Part shown: positions 40,597 through 50,657 of the stretch, one piece after another
Numbering within the stretch: the stretch's first letter is position 1
How the letters are laid out: every line of letters begins with the position of its first letter
The notes under the pieces: model-generated
What the model saw: the letters and a program-made list of their open reading frames with translations, nothing else
The model's database searches: none
What the model was told of the DNA's origin: nothing
Translations under genes and position numbers: made by a program
Source: Callipepla californica brunnescens
Taxonomy: Eukaryota > Chordata > Aves > Galliformes > Odontophoridae
Assembly: GCA_023055505.1 (NCBI GenBank)
Contig: JALIRH010000001.1
Location: forward strand, 92,968,530-93,032,529
Direction: 5' to 3'
DNA: 64,000 bases

Positions 40597-40976
40597 AGGG
40601 GAGAAGGAGAAGGGGAAGGAGAAGGAGAAAAGGGGAAGGAGGAGGAAGAGGAGGCGAAGGGGAAAGCGAAGGGGAAAGCGAAGGAGGAATAGGAGGAGGA
40701 GGAGGAGAGGGAGAGGGAGAGGGAGAGGGAGAGGGAGAGGGAGAGGGAGAGGGAGAGGGAGAGGGAGAGGGAGAGGGAGAGGGAGAGGGAGAGGGAGAGG
40801 GAGAGGGAGAGGGAGAGGGAGAGGGAGAGGAGAGGAGAGGAGAGGAGAGGAGAGGAGAGGAGAGGAGAGGAGAGGAGAGGAGAGGAGAGGAGAGGAGAGG
40901 AGAGGAGAGGAGAGGAGAGGAGAGGAGAGGAGAGGAGAGGAGAGGAGAGGAGAGGAGAGGAGAGGAGAGGAGAGGA
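40597..40976. repeat. 380-bp polypurine tract: (GAGGGA)n then (GGAGA)n
   Basis: Almost pure purine on the plus strand. Imperfect GAAGGGGAAGG sequence gives way to about 20 GAGGGA hexamers (40706-40828) and then about 29 GGAGA pentamers to 40973. The switch from hexamer to pentamer is sharp. Such mirror-symmetric purine tracts can form intramolecular triplexes. The Ser/Pro/Leu minus-strand frame over it is an artefact. Confidence 0.97.
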
Positions 40977-42861
40977 TACAGTGAGAAATCAGGATTGTCT
41001 TTCAACTTTAACTTTTATCATAGTATTCCAAGCTCTTCTGAAAAAAAAAAAAAAAGAAAGAAAAAAAGAAAAAGAAATGAGGCCATATGAGTGATTTGGT
41101 AAGTTCAATATGACTTGTTTCTTTTATAAAAAATAAAAGGAGGGGGTGAGGGGAGGTGGGGGAGGGAGAGGAATATAACTGACAGCCAGTCTAAAGCGAT
41201 CTGATAACAAGGCTAAAACAAGCTAAAATAATATTCAGAAATCTCAAAATAGTAATACATATTTCTTTTTCTTCTGATACTTTTACCCCTTTGGTCAGCA
41301 CTAACTCAGCAGATTATCAGGCAGAAGGTTTCACTGATCTTGCTAACAAAACAGAGGTCAAATTTATATTCAACATTTTTCTTTAAACAGCTTATACTAT
41401 ATTTTCAAATCAGAAGCACATCTCCTTTTGTCAAGTGACATATCCATCAACATTTTCTTACTATAATTTTCCACAGATTATACATCATTATAGCTACTGA
41501 GTAGGAAAACCTATTTCCAGTAAAGCTTTGATTCACAAGTAGCCCTTTCAGGTGTATTTCAAGATAATTGTGGGCTGCAGAATATTTTGCGCTCTGCGTC
41601 CTTTTTAAGAATCTGTCTTTAAGAATGCATATTCTGAAGGCAATTGATGTTATTTTTTTCCTCCAATAATGGAACTGATGATATATTTTTTTCTATTGAA
41701 GATAAGAAGTCAAAGGGATTTAAATCAACTATTCTGATTTTAGTACAGACCCTATGAAAAAAAAAATCAAAACCACTTATTAAATGTTTGTAGGAAACTT
41801 CGAAGCAGCAGTACTACTGGCCTCAGAACTTACAGCATCAGAATGCAAGCATAAACAGACTGATGAGGAATTTTTATCAGCTATTTCTTATAAATTCAAG
41901 CAATTCCTTTTCATTTACTCATTTGTGGATGCTGCCTCTTTGTGGCAGTATGCCACGTAAAATGTACCTTTCACACTAGGAACCCAGTCCTACATTCATA
42001 TTGACTCCCGTGCAAATTCCTCTCTGTAAGTTTAAACTAAAAGAGAAGCAAATGTATTCACTTGAAAGGATACATACTGTTTTCAGGATGGTCATGTTCA
42101 GTCTTTGCTGAGTAAGCCTCCCTTTTACTGAATGACAAAGCAGTGAGGCTGAAAATTTCCTTACTTATACCCATTTAACAACAGTGTGTTTCAACCAAGT
42201 CTAAATGAAAGGAAAATGAGGCCACTAGTTTCAGCAACAGTTAGAAAGAATGTAATTCAAAATAAGGGCTCCAGAACTCCACCTCAGGTGGCAGTACTCA
42301 CATTTCTCACTACTGACAAGAAGAAGTCTGCAGGAAAACAAGAGCAGTGCACAGAATAGCTGAGTTGTTTCTCTTGTGGCAAAAGAACATCTCTTTTATC
42401 TGCATTTCAAACTGAAATAACACTCCACATACTAATCTGTCCAAGCTAAACACAGTCATGCAGGTTTTTGCTTTTGGTCTGTGTGGATGTCATAGAGGGA
42501 AGAACACATGGCAACAAAACATTTGTCTTGAATTCCACTTATAGAGCTTTTTTTCATTCTTTTTTTGTTGTTGTTGTTGAAAGTGATATACTGCACATGG
42601 ATAGGAAAAGCACAACAGAACAGAGATCAGCTGCAAGATGTACTAGTGAGCAACTCTGCAAACAATAGCAAATGTGATAACCTAGTCAAGAAAGAGAAAA
42701 CTCCCTGTGAAATATACCCTGTTCCATATATTTAAGAACACTTTATCAAAGAAACAAAATATAAGTATGAAACTATCCTACTCAATATGTTTGTGAAACA
42801 CATTTGTGTGTCACTCTGACCCATGTTATGTATGCTGGTATTTATCAAATATTGTGTTTTC
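40977..42861. other. Intergenic, no gene recognised
   Basis: Contains an A-run at 41041-41056 with purine-rich sequence to about 41170. Otherwise mixed AT-rich sequence with no coding evidence. Confidence 0.55.
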
Positions 42862-42995
42862 ATAGAATCACAGATTCATAGTATTGCAGAATTATCAATG
42901 AGACACCAAATAGCTTGGGTTGGAAGGGACCTTAAAAATCAATAAGTATCATATCTCTTGCCTTGGGCAGGGTTGCCACCTTCAAGTTCAGGTTC
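42862..42995 (-). mobile_element. CR1 3' end fragment
   Basis: CATAGAATCACAGATTCATA followed by GCTTGGGTTGGAAGGGACCT, the reverse complement of a CR1 3' end, then GGGCAGGGTTGCCACC. An extra approximately 30 bp sits between the terminal repeat and the body. 5'-truncated. Confidence 0.85.
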
Positions 42996-43439
42996 AAACA
43001 TCAGACTTTTAAAATAAAAAAAACACATATTATGCCTAAGAGTGTTACAACTATCTGACGAAGAGTAATAAAGAGAATCCAATATATAAACAGATTATTT
43101 CAGCAAGAAATTTTAAAATTCAGATACTCATTATTTCATGTTCTTACATTTGAAATATTTATCAAGTGTTTATTCAGAAACTATTAAAAAAAAATCACAT
43201 GTGCTGGGATACATATGAGAGAAATTTCTTGTCCCATGTTACAGTGACACTGCATTTATCAATATCTTTGCCAATGCCTGCTGCCCAAAGGGGTAAAGAC
43301 GTTGGAAATAGGTGTGTACAGTCCATCATTTGGTCTTTCAGGATGCCAGTAAACATGAGGATCCGTACAAGTGCAATTGTACTTAACTAAACAATCAGAA
43401 ACTGGCTACAACCATTGTCAAAACATTATATTTTTTAAA

Positions 43440-43505
43440 ATTAAAAAAAAAAAAAAAAAAAAAGGAAGAGAGAGGGAGAGAGAGAGAGAGAGAGAGAAAG
43501 AAAGA
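43440..43505. repeat. A-run followed by (GA)n
   Basis: About 22 adenines followed by GGGAGAGAGA-type repeats. It may be the tail of a degraded retroposed sequence or a simple A-rich microsatellite. It overlaps the outer part of the possible SLITRK5 3' UTR. Confidence 0.85.
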
Positions 43506-44460
43506 ACAAAAGCTGACAAAACATTTTTCCCCATTAAAATTAATTCCTTTTACATGTCTCTCACTAGTTTGCTCACCATTATGCCTGAGCGGGAGGTTGC
43601 TGAAAGGTATATTCTTAAATAAAATAAAATAATAATAATAATTAAAAAAAGCTTTTTTCTATTGTGATCAGATTATATGTATTAGATTGTCTGTTAAGAT
43701 TTGGTCATAACTGACTTTATCTGTAATGGTATAAAAGGCTCTCCTCATACTACATCAGCTCTGGGAAGAAAACAAAAAAAAATCCCAATATACTGAATCA
43801 CTAAAGAACAATCCATAGATTTTGGACCCTAGCCTGAAAAAAAAAAAACAAACAAAAAAGAAAAAGCACTGAAACATACCAGTAATTTTACTTGTAAGAA
43901 CAGCTCTGCATTCTTTACCTTAATCTTACAGTCCTTGGGGCATTTGACTAACTTTACCCAATGAGTGAGCCTACAGGACTACACAGATGAGTAAAGTTGT
44001 TTATGTGGTTAAGTGCCTGCAGGATGAAGGTCTAAGCTGGGACATCTTTCACAAGTAATGATACTCAACTGAGTAAGAATTTGCAGGATTAGGTCCTAAA
44101 ATAGTGAAGGAAAGAGAAATGCTAATGTGCATATAAAAATAGGTGCTACAATAAAATACTTTTTTCATATTTCATCAATAAGTTACTTTCACTAACCAGT
44201 TATGGATCATATATCTCTGCACTCTTCAATTATTTGTCCACATCTACAGTGATCCTTTTGAAGATCATAATATATATATTTTTTTAAATTCAAAAGTCCA
44301 GAAAGCATACAAACACATCCTTAAAAAAAGGAAACCTTGTATTAAAGTCGGGGTGTGCTAATCTCTCCATAAAAGCCATTTAGACTCACCCATGGCTAAA
44401 AGGGGAAAATGTGCGCTGTACTCTCCAACCAGAAAGGAAATAAAATTGAATAATGATGCT

Positions 44461-44594
<134 letters not shown>

Positions 44595-45034
44595 TTATGA
44601 CTTTTATACTTATAATCAGAATATGAATGGAAAATACCCTCCTGTTACATTCCTCAAGCACATATGGACATATGCACAATGACTGCACTGTGTCCATTTT
44701 ACTCAGTAGATGGTTTTCTACTTCCAAACACCGTAAAAGACAAAAGGAAAAGAAGGAAGAAAAAGAAAAAAAAAATCGGATAAGAAAATAAAGAAGAAGA
44801 AAAAAAACAGCAAAACAGCACACCATTTCAGAATAATTCCCCAAAGCTGAAAATTCCTGTGCCAAGGCACTTCACCCTACAATAAAATGAATTAAAGGGG
44901 GAAAAAAGAGGGGGCGAGGCAGGGCAAGGGGAGGTCAGCATTTACGTTTCTTTGTTTTGCATGTGATTATTAAATACAAATACTCTAGAGAAGGAGCTGC
45001 TATGGTTGGCAGGGAAGGGGAGGAGCAGTGTTTC

Positions 45035-47896
45035 TCAGAACTGGCTGAATGTGGTCTGTTTTTCCAGCACTTCGAGGTAGTCCGGTTCTGCGTTTAGTTT
45101 TGCTTTTAGCTCCAGGTACTCGTTCCTGTTGGGCTCTACATAGACAGTACTCGGGGGGCTGTAGAGCACCGTCTCCCGGAGCCTACTGTCCCCCGGCCCC
45201 GGGTGCAAGTACTGGTGGGCACGCCTAAGGTCATAGTTAGGGGAATAGGTGTAGGCAGCGGGGAGCTTGGGAAAGTCGGGGAGGGTGGAGCCGGGTGTGC
45301 CCAGCGCAGAGGAGGACGAGTGTTTGTCGGGCTCCAAAATGCCCCTGTAAAAGCGGTCGGCGTCTTGCACCGGCGAAAGCAGCTCCTCCCGCGGCTCGAT
45401 GGTGCTCACGCTGTACGCGGGGCTGCGCCCGGGCGCGTCCTCCCCGCCGGGCGCCGGTGGAGGCGGAGGGGGCGGCGGCGCTCCTCCCGCCGGGGTCAGG
45501 GGGTGGCTGCTGTAGGTGACCTTCAGCTCGTGGAGGTCTTTGTAATCCTCGCCTGCGTTGCCTTCCCGGGAGCGGTAGATGGGGTTCTTGCACATGTGGC
45601 CCAGCGGGTGAGGGATGTACTCGTAGACGTGGCCGGCCGGGGTCTTCACCTTGGGCAGCGCCGCTCCCCCTCCGCCCCCGCCGCCGCCGCGGGGCGGGTG
45701 CTGCTGGAGGTGCGGGTGGTGGTGGTGCTGGTGGTGGCCGCCGCTGTAGACGCTGTACTGCATGTTGAAGGAGCTGACGTCGGAGTTGTTGGCGCTGGCG
45801 TGGTCTCCCTGGCCCTTCTTGCGCCGCTTCATCACCAGCACAAAGAGCCCCGCCGCCACGAAGACGGACATGATGAAGACCAGCAGCAAGCTGAGGATCA
45901 GCACCGAGAGCGGCACCGAGGAGCCGCCGCCTGCCGCCGCCGTGCCGCCCCCCGCCGCCGTGCCGTTGAGGCGCACGGTGGAGGAGGAGGGGGTGGTCCT
46001 GGCCGGCAGTTGGCCCGGGGACGGCGTGGGCGTGGAGACGACGATGTCGGAGTAATCGGGGCACAGCAGCTCCGCCCGGACGGCTCGCATGTCGCTCTGG
46101 GAGAACTTCTTCGGGGACTCGCAGATGACCTGGTCCACCAGGACACCGGTGTTGAGCTGCTCAAGCCACAGCTTCATGCCGACCACGTCGCAGGTGCAGT
46201 CCCAGGGGTTCTCGTGCAGGTCGATCTGCAGAAGGGATTTCAGCTGGTCCAGCACCCCGCTCACTGGAAGGTAGGAGAAGTGGTTGCTCCGCAGGCTCAG
46301 CCTGTAGAGAGAGAGACCAGAAAAAATGTTCCCAGGCAAAGATCTCAGGAGGTTGTTGTTCAAAAACAAGAGCTGAAGGTTGGGGACAGGCGCAAAGGTG
46401 CCTGCCTCTATCTCCCGGATGACGTTGTACTGCAGGAAGAGGTACTGCAGGCTCTGCAGCCCATAGAACAGCTCTGGGCTCAGCCGCTCGATCCGGTTCC
46501 CGTTCAGGTACAGCCTTCGCAAATTAGTTAAATCCCCAAAAGCCCGGTCCTGAATGACCGAGATGCGATTATTGCCCAAGTGCAGCAAATCCAGCCCAGT
46601 GGCATCCACAAAATCGGCCCTGCGTACCAGGGCGATGTAGTTTTCTGTCAGATACATCTTCTTAGGATTGTAGGGTTTGGGTTGTAGCTCAGAAATGCTC
46701 TCGATCTTCCTCTCCTGACAATTGACATTGAGGCCCAGGTCAGAAATCTGCAAGTTGCAAGTGCAGGCAGTGGGGCACTCCAAAGGCACCGGGGATTTGG
46801 TCTGGTAGGCAATGCTGGGGCCATAGTTGCTGTATCCCAGGTCTTTCGAGGGCAGACGGGAGGTGGGTCGCACCCTCGTCTTGTTGGGTTGGCGCGTCCC
46901 TTTGGGGGGCTTCAGAGGGGATTTGTAAACAGCTGAAGAAGAAGTGGCCACAGAGTTGACAGAGGCTGGGGTGGTGTGGAAATACCCTGTGGTGCTCAGC
47001 GGTGTCTGCGGTCTCATTTCATAATCCGAGATGAGTCTCCTGGGACAAAGCTCCTGCTTGGAGACTTCATCCAAATCTCGACCGTGCAGGCGGAAAGGAG
47101 TCTCGCAAACCACATCTCCCACCAGTGCAGAGTAGGAGATGCTGTCCAGCCAATCCTTTAGAGCAATCAACTCACAAGAACAATTCCAGGGGTTTTCCTC
47201 CAGCTGCAGCTCCACCACTTTATCCATGTGCTGCAAGAGGCCCACATAGGGCAGTAGCTTCAGCCGGTTACCCCTCAGGTCCAGGTGAGTTAAGGGCACA
47301 AAACGAAAAAGGTTGTTGGGCAAACTGGAGAGGAGGTTGTCATTAAGGATCAGTACCTGCAGCAAGTGGAGTTTGCTGAAGGCATTGGGTTCAATGATGC
47401 TAATATAATTGTAATCAACCTGTAGGTATTCCAAACTCTCTAGCCCAAGGAAGGTATCATCCCGTAAAAGTTCCAGCTTGTTGTTGTTCAAGTGCAGCCT
47501 CCTTAAACCTCTCAGACCGTGAAAGGCCCCAGTTTCGATGTCCTGAATGTCATTGCTCCCAAGGTGCAAAATTGAAGCCCCTGTGTAATTGACAAACTGG
47601 TTTGGGTATAGCCTGTTCAAAAGGTTTCCAGACAACAAGAGGTGGTAGACAGGGAACCTTGGTGGACTGATCTCAAAAAGGCTGATGATCCCTCTGTTTT
47701 CACAGCTCACTGTTAAGATGCCGTCCTTCTCCTCACAAGGACATGCATTATCACAGATTTCCCCATAATACTCGATGCTTTCTGCCCATGAAAGGACTAG
47801 TGATGTTAAAGCAAACGCGATTGTCTGCAGCATCCAGATATGCATTTTTTTGTTGAGGTCCTGTTCCAAAGTTACTGTGGAGCAGCAAGCGTACAT
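45035..47896 (-). CDS. SLITRK5: SLITRK5, SLIT and NTRK-like family member 5
   Basis: Single-pass neuronal adhesion protein of 953 residues (human is about 958). The family acts as postsynaptic synapse organisers that bind presynaptic LAR-type receptor phosphatases; SLITRK5 is also linked to TrkB trafficking and, in knockout mice, to compulsive grooming. Visible parts: signal peptide (residues 18-40, a second Met at 18); first LRR block with N-cap cysteines C48/C52/C54/C65, repeats at 83-235, C-cap C239/C241/C264/C284; linker 290-370; second LRR block with N-cap C374-C393, repeats 412-565, C-cap C567/C569/C592/C612; membrane helix 662-689 followed by KRRKK; long cytoplasmic tail ending in the conserved tyrosine-rich Trk-like end (Y927, Y940). 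N-glycosylation sequons at N103, N238, N338, N644. The start at 47896 is chosen because a splice acceptor lies 8 nt upstream and the residues after it match the human N terminus; the open frame on to 48124 is intronic. His, Gly and Pro runs in the tail look lineage-specific. Paralogue identity is judged by recalled similarity, and is very strong. Confidence 0.97.
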   Translation of the reverse strand: MYACCSTVTLEQDLNKKMHIWMLQTIAFALTSLVLSWAESIEYYGEICDNACPCEEKDGILTVSCENRGIISLFEISPPRFPVYHLLLSGNLLNRLYPNQFVNYTGASILHLGSNDIQDIETGAFHGLRGLRRLHLNNNKLELLRDDTFLGLESLEYLQVDYNYISIIEPNAFSKLHLLQVLILNDNLLSSLPNNLFRFVPLTHLDLRGNRLKLLPYVGLLQHMDKVVELQLEENPWNCSCELIALKDWLDSISYSALVGDVVCETPFRLHGRDLDEVSKQELCPRRLISDYEMRPQTPLSTTGYFHTTPASVNSVATSSSAVYKSPLKPPKGTRQPNKTRVRPTSRLPSKDLGYSNYGPSIAYQTKSPVPLECPTACTCNLQISDLGLNVNCQERKIESISELQPKPYNPKKMYLTENYIALVRRADFVDATGLDLLHLGNNRISVIQDRAFGDLTNLRRLYLNGNRIERLSPELFYGLQSLQYLFLQYNVIREIEAGTFAPVPNLQLLFLNNNLLRSLPGNIFSGLSLYRLSLRSNHFSYLPVSGVLDQLKSLLQIDLHENPWDCTCDVVGMKLWLEQLNTGVLVDQVICESPKKFSQSDMRAVRAELLCPDYSDIVVSTPTPSPGQLPARTTPSSSTVRLNGTAAGGGTAAAGGGSSVPLSVLILSLLLVFIMSVFVAAGLFVLVMKRRKKGQGDHASANNSDVSSFNMQYSVYSGGHHQHHHHPHLQQHPPRGGGGGGGGAALPKVKTPAGHVYEYIPHPLGHMCKNPIYRSREGNAGEDYKDLHELKVTYSSHPLTPAGGAPPPPPPPPAPGGEDAPGRSPAYSVSTIEPREELLSPVQDADRFYRGILEPDKHSSSSALGTPGSTLPDFPKLPAAYTYSPNYDLRRAHQYLHPGPGDSRLRETVLYSPPSTVYVEPNRNEYLELKAKLNAEPDYLEVLEKQTTFSQF

Positions 47897-48592
47897 TTTA
47901 TTTCCTGTAAGGGTAAGGAGAAAAAAAAAGAAAGCAACATAATAACATAACCTCATAAAATTCAAAGTAGACACAAAGTTAACATCCACCTTCAGTGGGG
48001 TGGAGAATGGATTGCTAATCAAACACATAAACAAAATCTTCTTGTCACTTCTAATTCTCACACTTGCGAAAATTGGGTGACATGCATTGATTAGAAGGTT
48101 GATGGGCAACTCCTGGTGAGTCAAATGCCTGCGGTGCTTAAAAAGGTGAGGTCGCAGTAGGAATTGTGCTGGTTCTACTCATATGTGGAGATCTCAGTGT
48201 TTCAGTGGATTTCTTTTTCACAATCAGCTCCATAAATATACATAAAATGGCTGTCAGTTCAGTTTCACGGTTCTAAATTTAAGAGAAAAGAAGCACCATT
48301 TTACGAGGTTTCCCACCTCCTCTATTACCCAGCTCCCCTTTCCCTTCAGAACCTCCACGGTGAACAGCGCACTAAGGTCTTCCCCGTTTTTACAGTCAAA
48401 GTGCTATCTCGATTTTTAACCAGTGGTGGAAAAGCCATGGTAGGAAGCCAAAGAAAAATGCTCAGTGCTGAAAACAGCAGCCAAATTCAACAGAGAGGAT
48501 TCTGACAGATTCTCTAAATCACCTCTTTCTTAACTCTTTTGTGGGGATTTATTTTGTCTGTACATTTACAAAGCATGTATGCACACACCCGT

Positions 48593-48611
48593 CCACACAC
48601 AGACACACACA

Positions 48612-48642
<31 letters not shown>
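48593..48642. repeat. (CA)n microsatellite in SLITRK5 intron
   Basis: CACACA run with ACAGA interruptions, located in the inferred intron of SLITRK5. It accounts for the His/Thr-rich start of an open frame here. Confidence 0.95.
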
Positions 48643-48644
<2 letters not shown>

Positions 48645-50022
48645 TAAAGGACTTCTGTGGCAGAATTCTTCAGTAATGAAATTAAATGCATTAACCTCCT
48701 ACTCAATACACCTAGCAGCTCTTTTCAAGCGAGAGAAATTTTGTAGCTTTATACAAATAAATCACCTTAATAGATTGGAATCGAGTTATGCACAATGTAA
48801 CAGAGCTGACTACCAAGCAGAGGTCTTAATTTCTTACACATACAGCCACACATACTCATACACTCACACTTATAGGAAATGTTTTAACCACTCACCCCAA
48901 ATTTGTGAAAAATGTAAAACATGCGGATCATCTTCGGAGCCTCAGCCATATCTGACATACCGCTTATTCCCAATGCTCTGCAAAACCAGCCTGGTAGAAG
49001 TGGAGAGATCTAAATAGGTCTCGTGGAAATATCTCATTGCCAACACTCCAAGCATCAGAGTTACTGATTATAAGCAGCAATGGCTGTCAGTGCTCTTCAT
49101 CCTTTAGGGGAGAAGACACCCAGGCTGATTAAAAGCCAAGACGGGCAGGGGGGGAAAGCCTACCAGTGACCTACGTTACTGATTTAATACCCAAATTGCA
49201 TCGAGCTGGAAACAAATCCTATTTAGATTCTGTCCTGCAGTCTTCCTGACTACTTGTGGCTTTCTTCTAGTTCTGCTAGTCTAAAAGCAACATGAACAGG
49301 GAAAATACATTGTGTGTGTTGGTAGGGGAAAACTAATAAATCATCTGGGTTTAAATGCTGGGATCTTGGAGCAGGCTTGCATTTTTTATCATCCACCTCA
49401 GAGCTCCAATCCTCATGCCACAACTCTGGTTTGGAGGAACGCATCTTAAAAGCCAGCAAGTCTCAGCACTGTAAGCCATCTCCCGTGGCTCCAGGTTCAA
49501 GGCTGCAAATCTAGCACTTGCAGCAAAGGCAGTCATGCAGCAAGGAATCGGAAGTCTCGGCGAATCTCTCTAATTCTGACCAGACGTCAGCAGGATGGGA
49601 ATTACTCAATGCAAAAGGCTTCACTGCAAAAAGGCAGCAAAAATCTCACTCAAAGCCATGTATCTAGCATATTCTTTCTCAGCTCGATCAGATCCATTCA
49701 TCCATTAACTGGCAGTTCTTCATAGGAAAGAAGAAAAAAAAAAAGCCACTGAAAACCTGCCTGGTCAGTGTTAAACTCCCAGGCATTTTACAAGTTTAAT
49801 TCAATTATGGGTAGCAAAGGAGGCAAATACAGTCTTCCCTCCCTCCTCCTTTCTCCCTTTCCTTGAAAAAAAAAAAAAAAAAAAAGGGGGTGGGGGGGAT
49901 GGGAGGTAGAGAAGATAAAGTTGTAGCTGGCTGTGTGCAAGGTTGCAATCCCGCCCTGGAAACCCCTCTGTGATGACTGCATGCTGCTGCTCGCCAGCTC
50001 CCTACAGAGGTTCATATCAAGG

Positions 50023-50085
50023 AGGGGGGGGGGAAAGGGGAGAGGGGGGGGGGGAAGGAAGGGGGGAGGGGAGAAGAGGAATGGG
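50023..50085 (+). repeat. G-run cluster with G-quadruplex potential
   Basis: Several runs of 4 to 12 G within about 60 bp on the plus strand, in the inferred intron 1 of SLITRK5, which makes the gene's template strand G-rich. Similar G-runs occur at 49885-49900 and around 50750-50775. Exact run lengths in such tracts are often uncertain in assemblies. Confidence 0.8.
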
Positions 50086-50390
50086 GTTGCGTTGGGATTT
50101 TTCTCGTGTGTATGGCTTTTCCCCCAAAGTGTTCAGCCCTCGGATTACCGCACCGCAGAGGCTGCCGGAGGCAGCAGCCGACAGCAGCGGCGAGCAGGCG
50201 GCCCCGCCGGACACAGCCACCCCACTGAGAGCACCTCGACTTGGGGGAAATGGCTTCGGGGGGGAAGGGGGGGCCGGGGGCGGAAAGCGACAGCAAGGAG
50301 AGATCCAGTGGGGAAGGGGCGGGGGGGGAGAGGGAAGGGAGGAAGAGAAGAGAGAAGGGGAACGCGAGAAAAGTCAAGCCCGGTACTTAC

Positions 50391-50480
50391 TTGGCCCGAA
50401 ATCTCCAGGGCGCGGGCATGGTGGCAGCCCATGGAGATGACTGCTCGGTGCGCGGAGGACGAGGCGGCGGGGATGGATGG
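50391..50480 (-). other. SLITRK5: SLITRK5 exon 1, 3' part (5' end unknown)
   Basis: This is the stretch immediately upstream of the consensus donor CCAA|GTAAGT on the minus strand, in CpG-island sequence. The transcription start cannot be read from sequence, so the upper coordinate is only a convenient limit. Two ATGs lie here: one at 50432 and one at 50419, the latter in a good Kozak setting (GCCACCATGC). After splicing to 47904 the ATG at 50419 gives an 11-codon ORF that stops 1 nt before the main start. The ATG at 50432 gives a 24-codon ORF that overlaps the main start in another frame. Confidence 0.55.
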
Positions 50481-50564
50481 CAGCCGGGGCGGCTTCGGTG
50501 AGCGACGCGTCCACGGCACCCAGCGCGCGGGCGGCGCCGACACACCAGTGCTCGCACAGGGGCG

Positions 50565-50623
50565 CACAAACACACACGCGTGCACACACACGCACACACA
50601 CACGCGCAGACACGCGCGCGCGT

Positions 50624-50656
<33 letters not shown>
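50565..50656. repeat. (CA)n/(CG) alternating purine-pyrimidine tract
   Basis: Long run of CA dinucleotides broken by CG and GCGCGCG blocks inside the CpG island, 174 to 265 bp upstream of the inferred exon 1 donor. Alternating purine-pyrimidine with CG steps is the class of sequence most prone to form Z-DNA. It may fall in the 5' UTR or the core promoter. Confidence 0.9.

Positions 50657-50657
<1 letters not shown>

Larger units (their letters stand above)
47905..50390 (-). other. SLITRK5: SLITRK5 5'-UTR intron (inferred)
   Basis: On the minus strand the acceptor reads as a pyrimidine-rich stretch followed by TTACAG, with exon 2 beginning at 47904 (8 nt of 5' UTR, then ATG). The best donor upstream is CCAA|GTAAGTAC with the last exon base at 50391, giving an intron of 2486 bp. 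A non-coding first exon followed by a single coding exon is the known SLITRK layout. The intron holds a (CA)n tract near 48600, an A-run next to G-runs at 49869-49900 and G-runs at 50023-50085. No coding exon is seen inside. The acceptor is strongly supported. The pairing with this donor is inferred without transcript data. Confidence 0.72.

Noticed and set aside
40589..41005. 138-codon Ser/Pro/Leu minus-strand frame
   Set aside because: Translation of the polypurine tract; pure low complexity.
45203..46531. 442-codon plus-strand open frame opposite SLITRK5
   Set aside because: Antisense to a GC-rich coding exon. Arg/Ala/Gly/Val-rich shadow with no domain; explained by the codon make-up of SLITRK5.
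48541..49017. 158-codon plus-strand frame starting in a CA repeat
   Set aside because: Begins in the (CA)n tract within the SLITRK5 intron on the opposite strand. No domain, likely chance.
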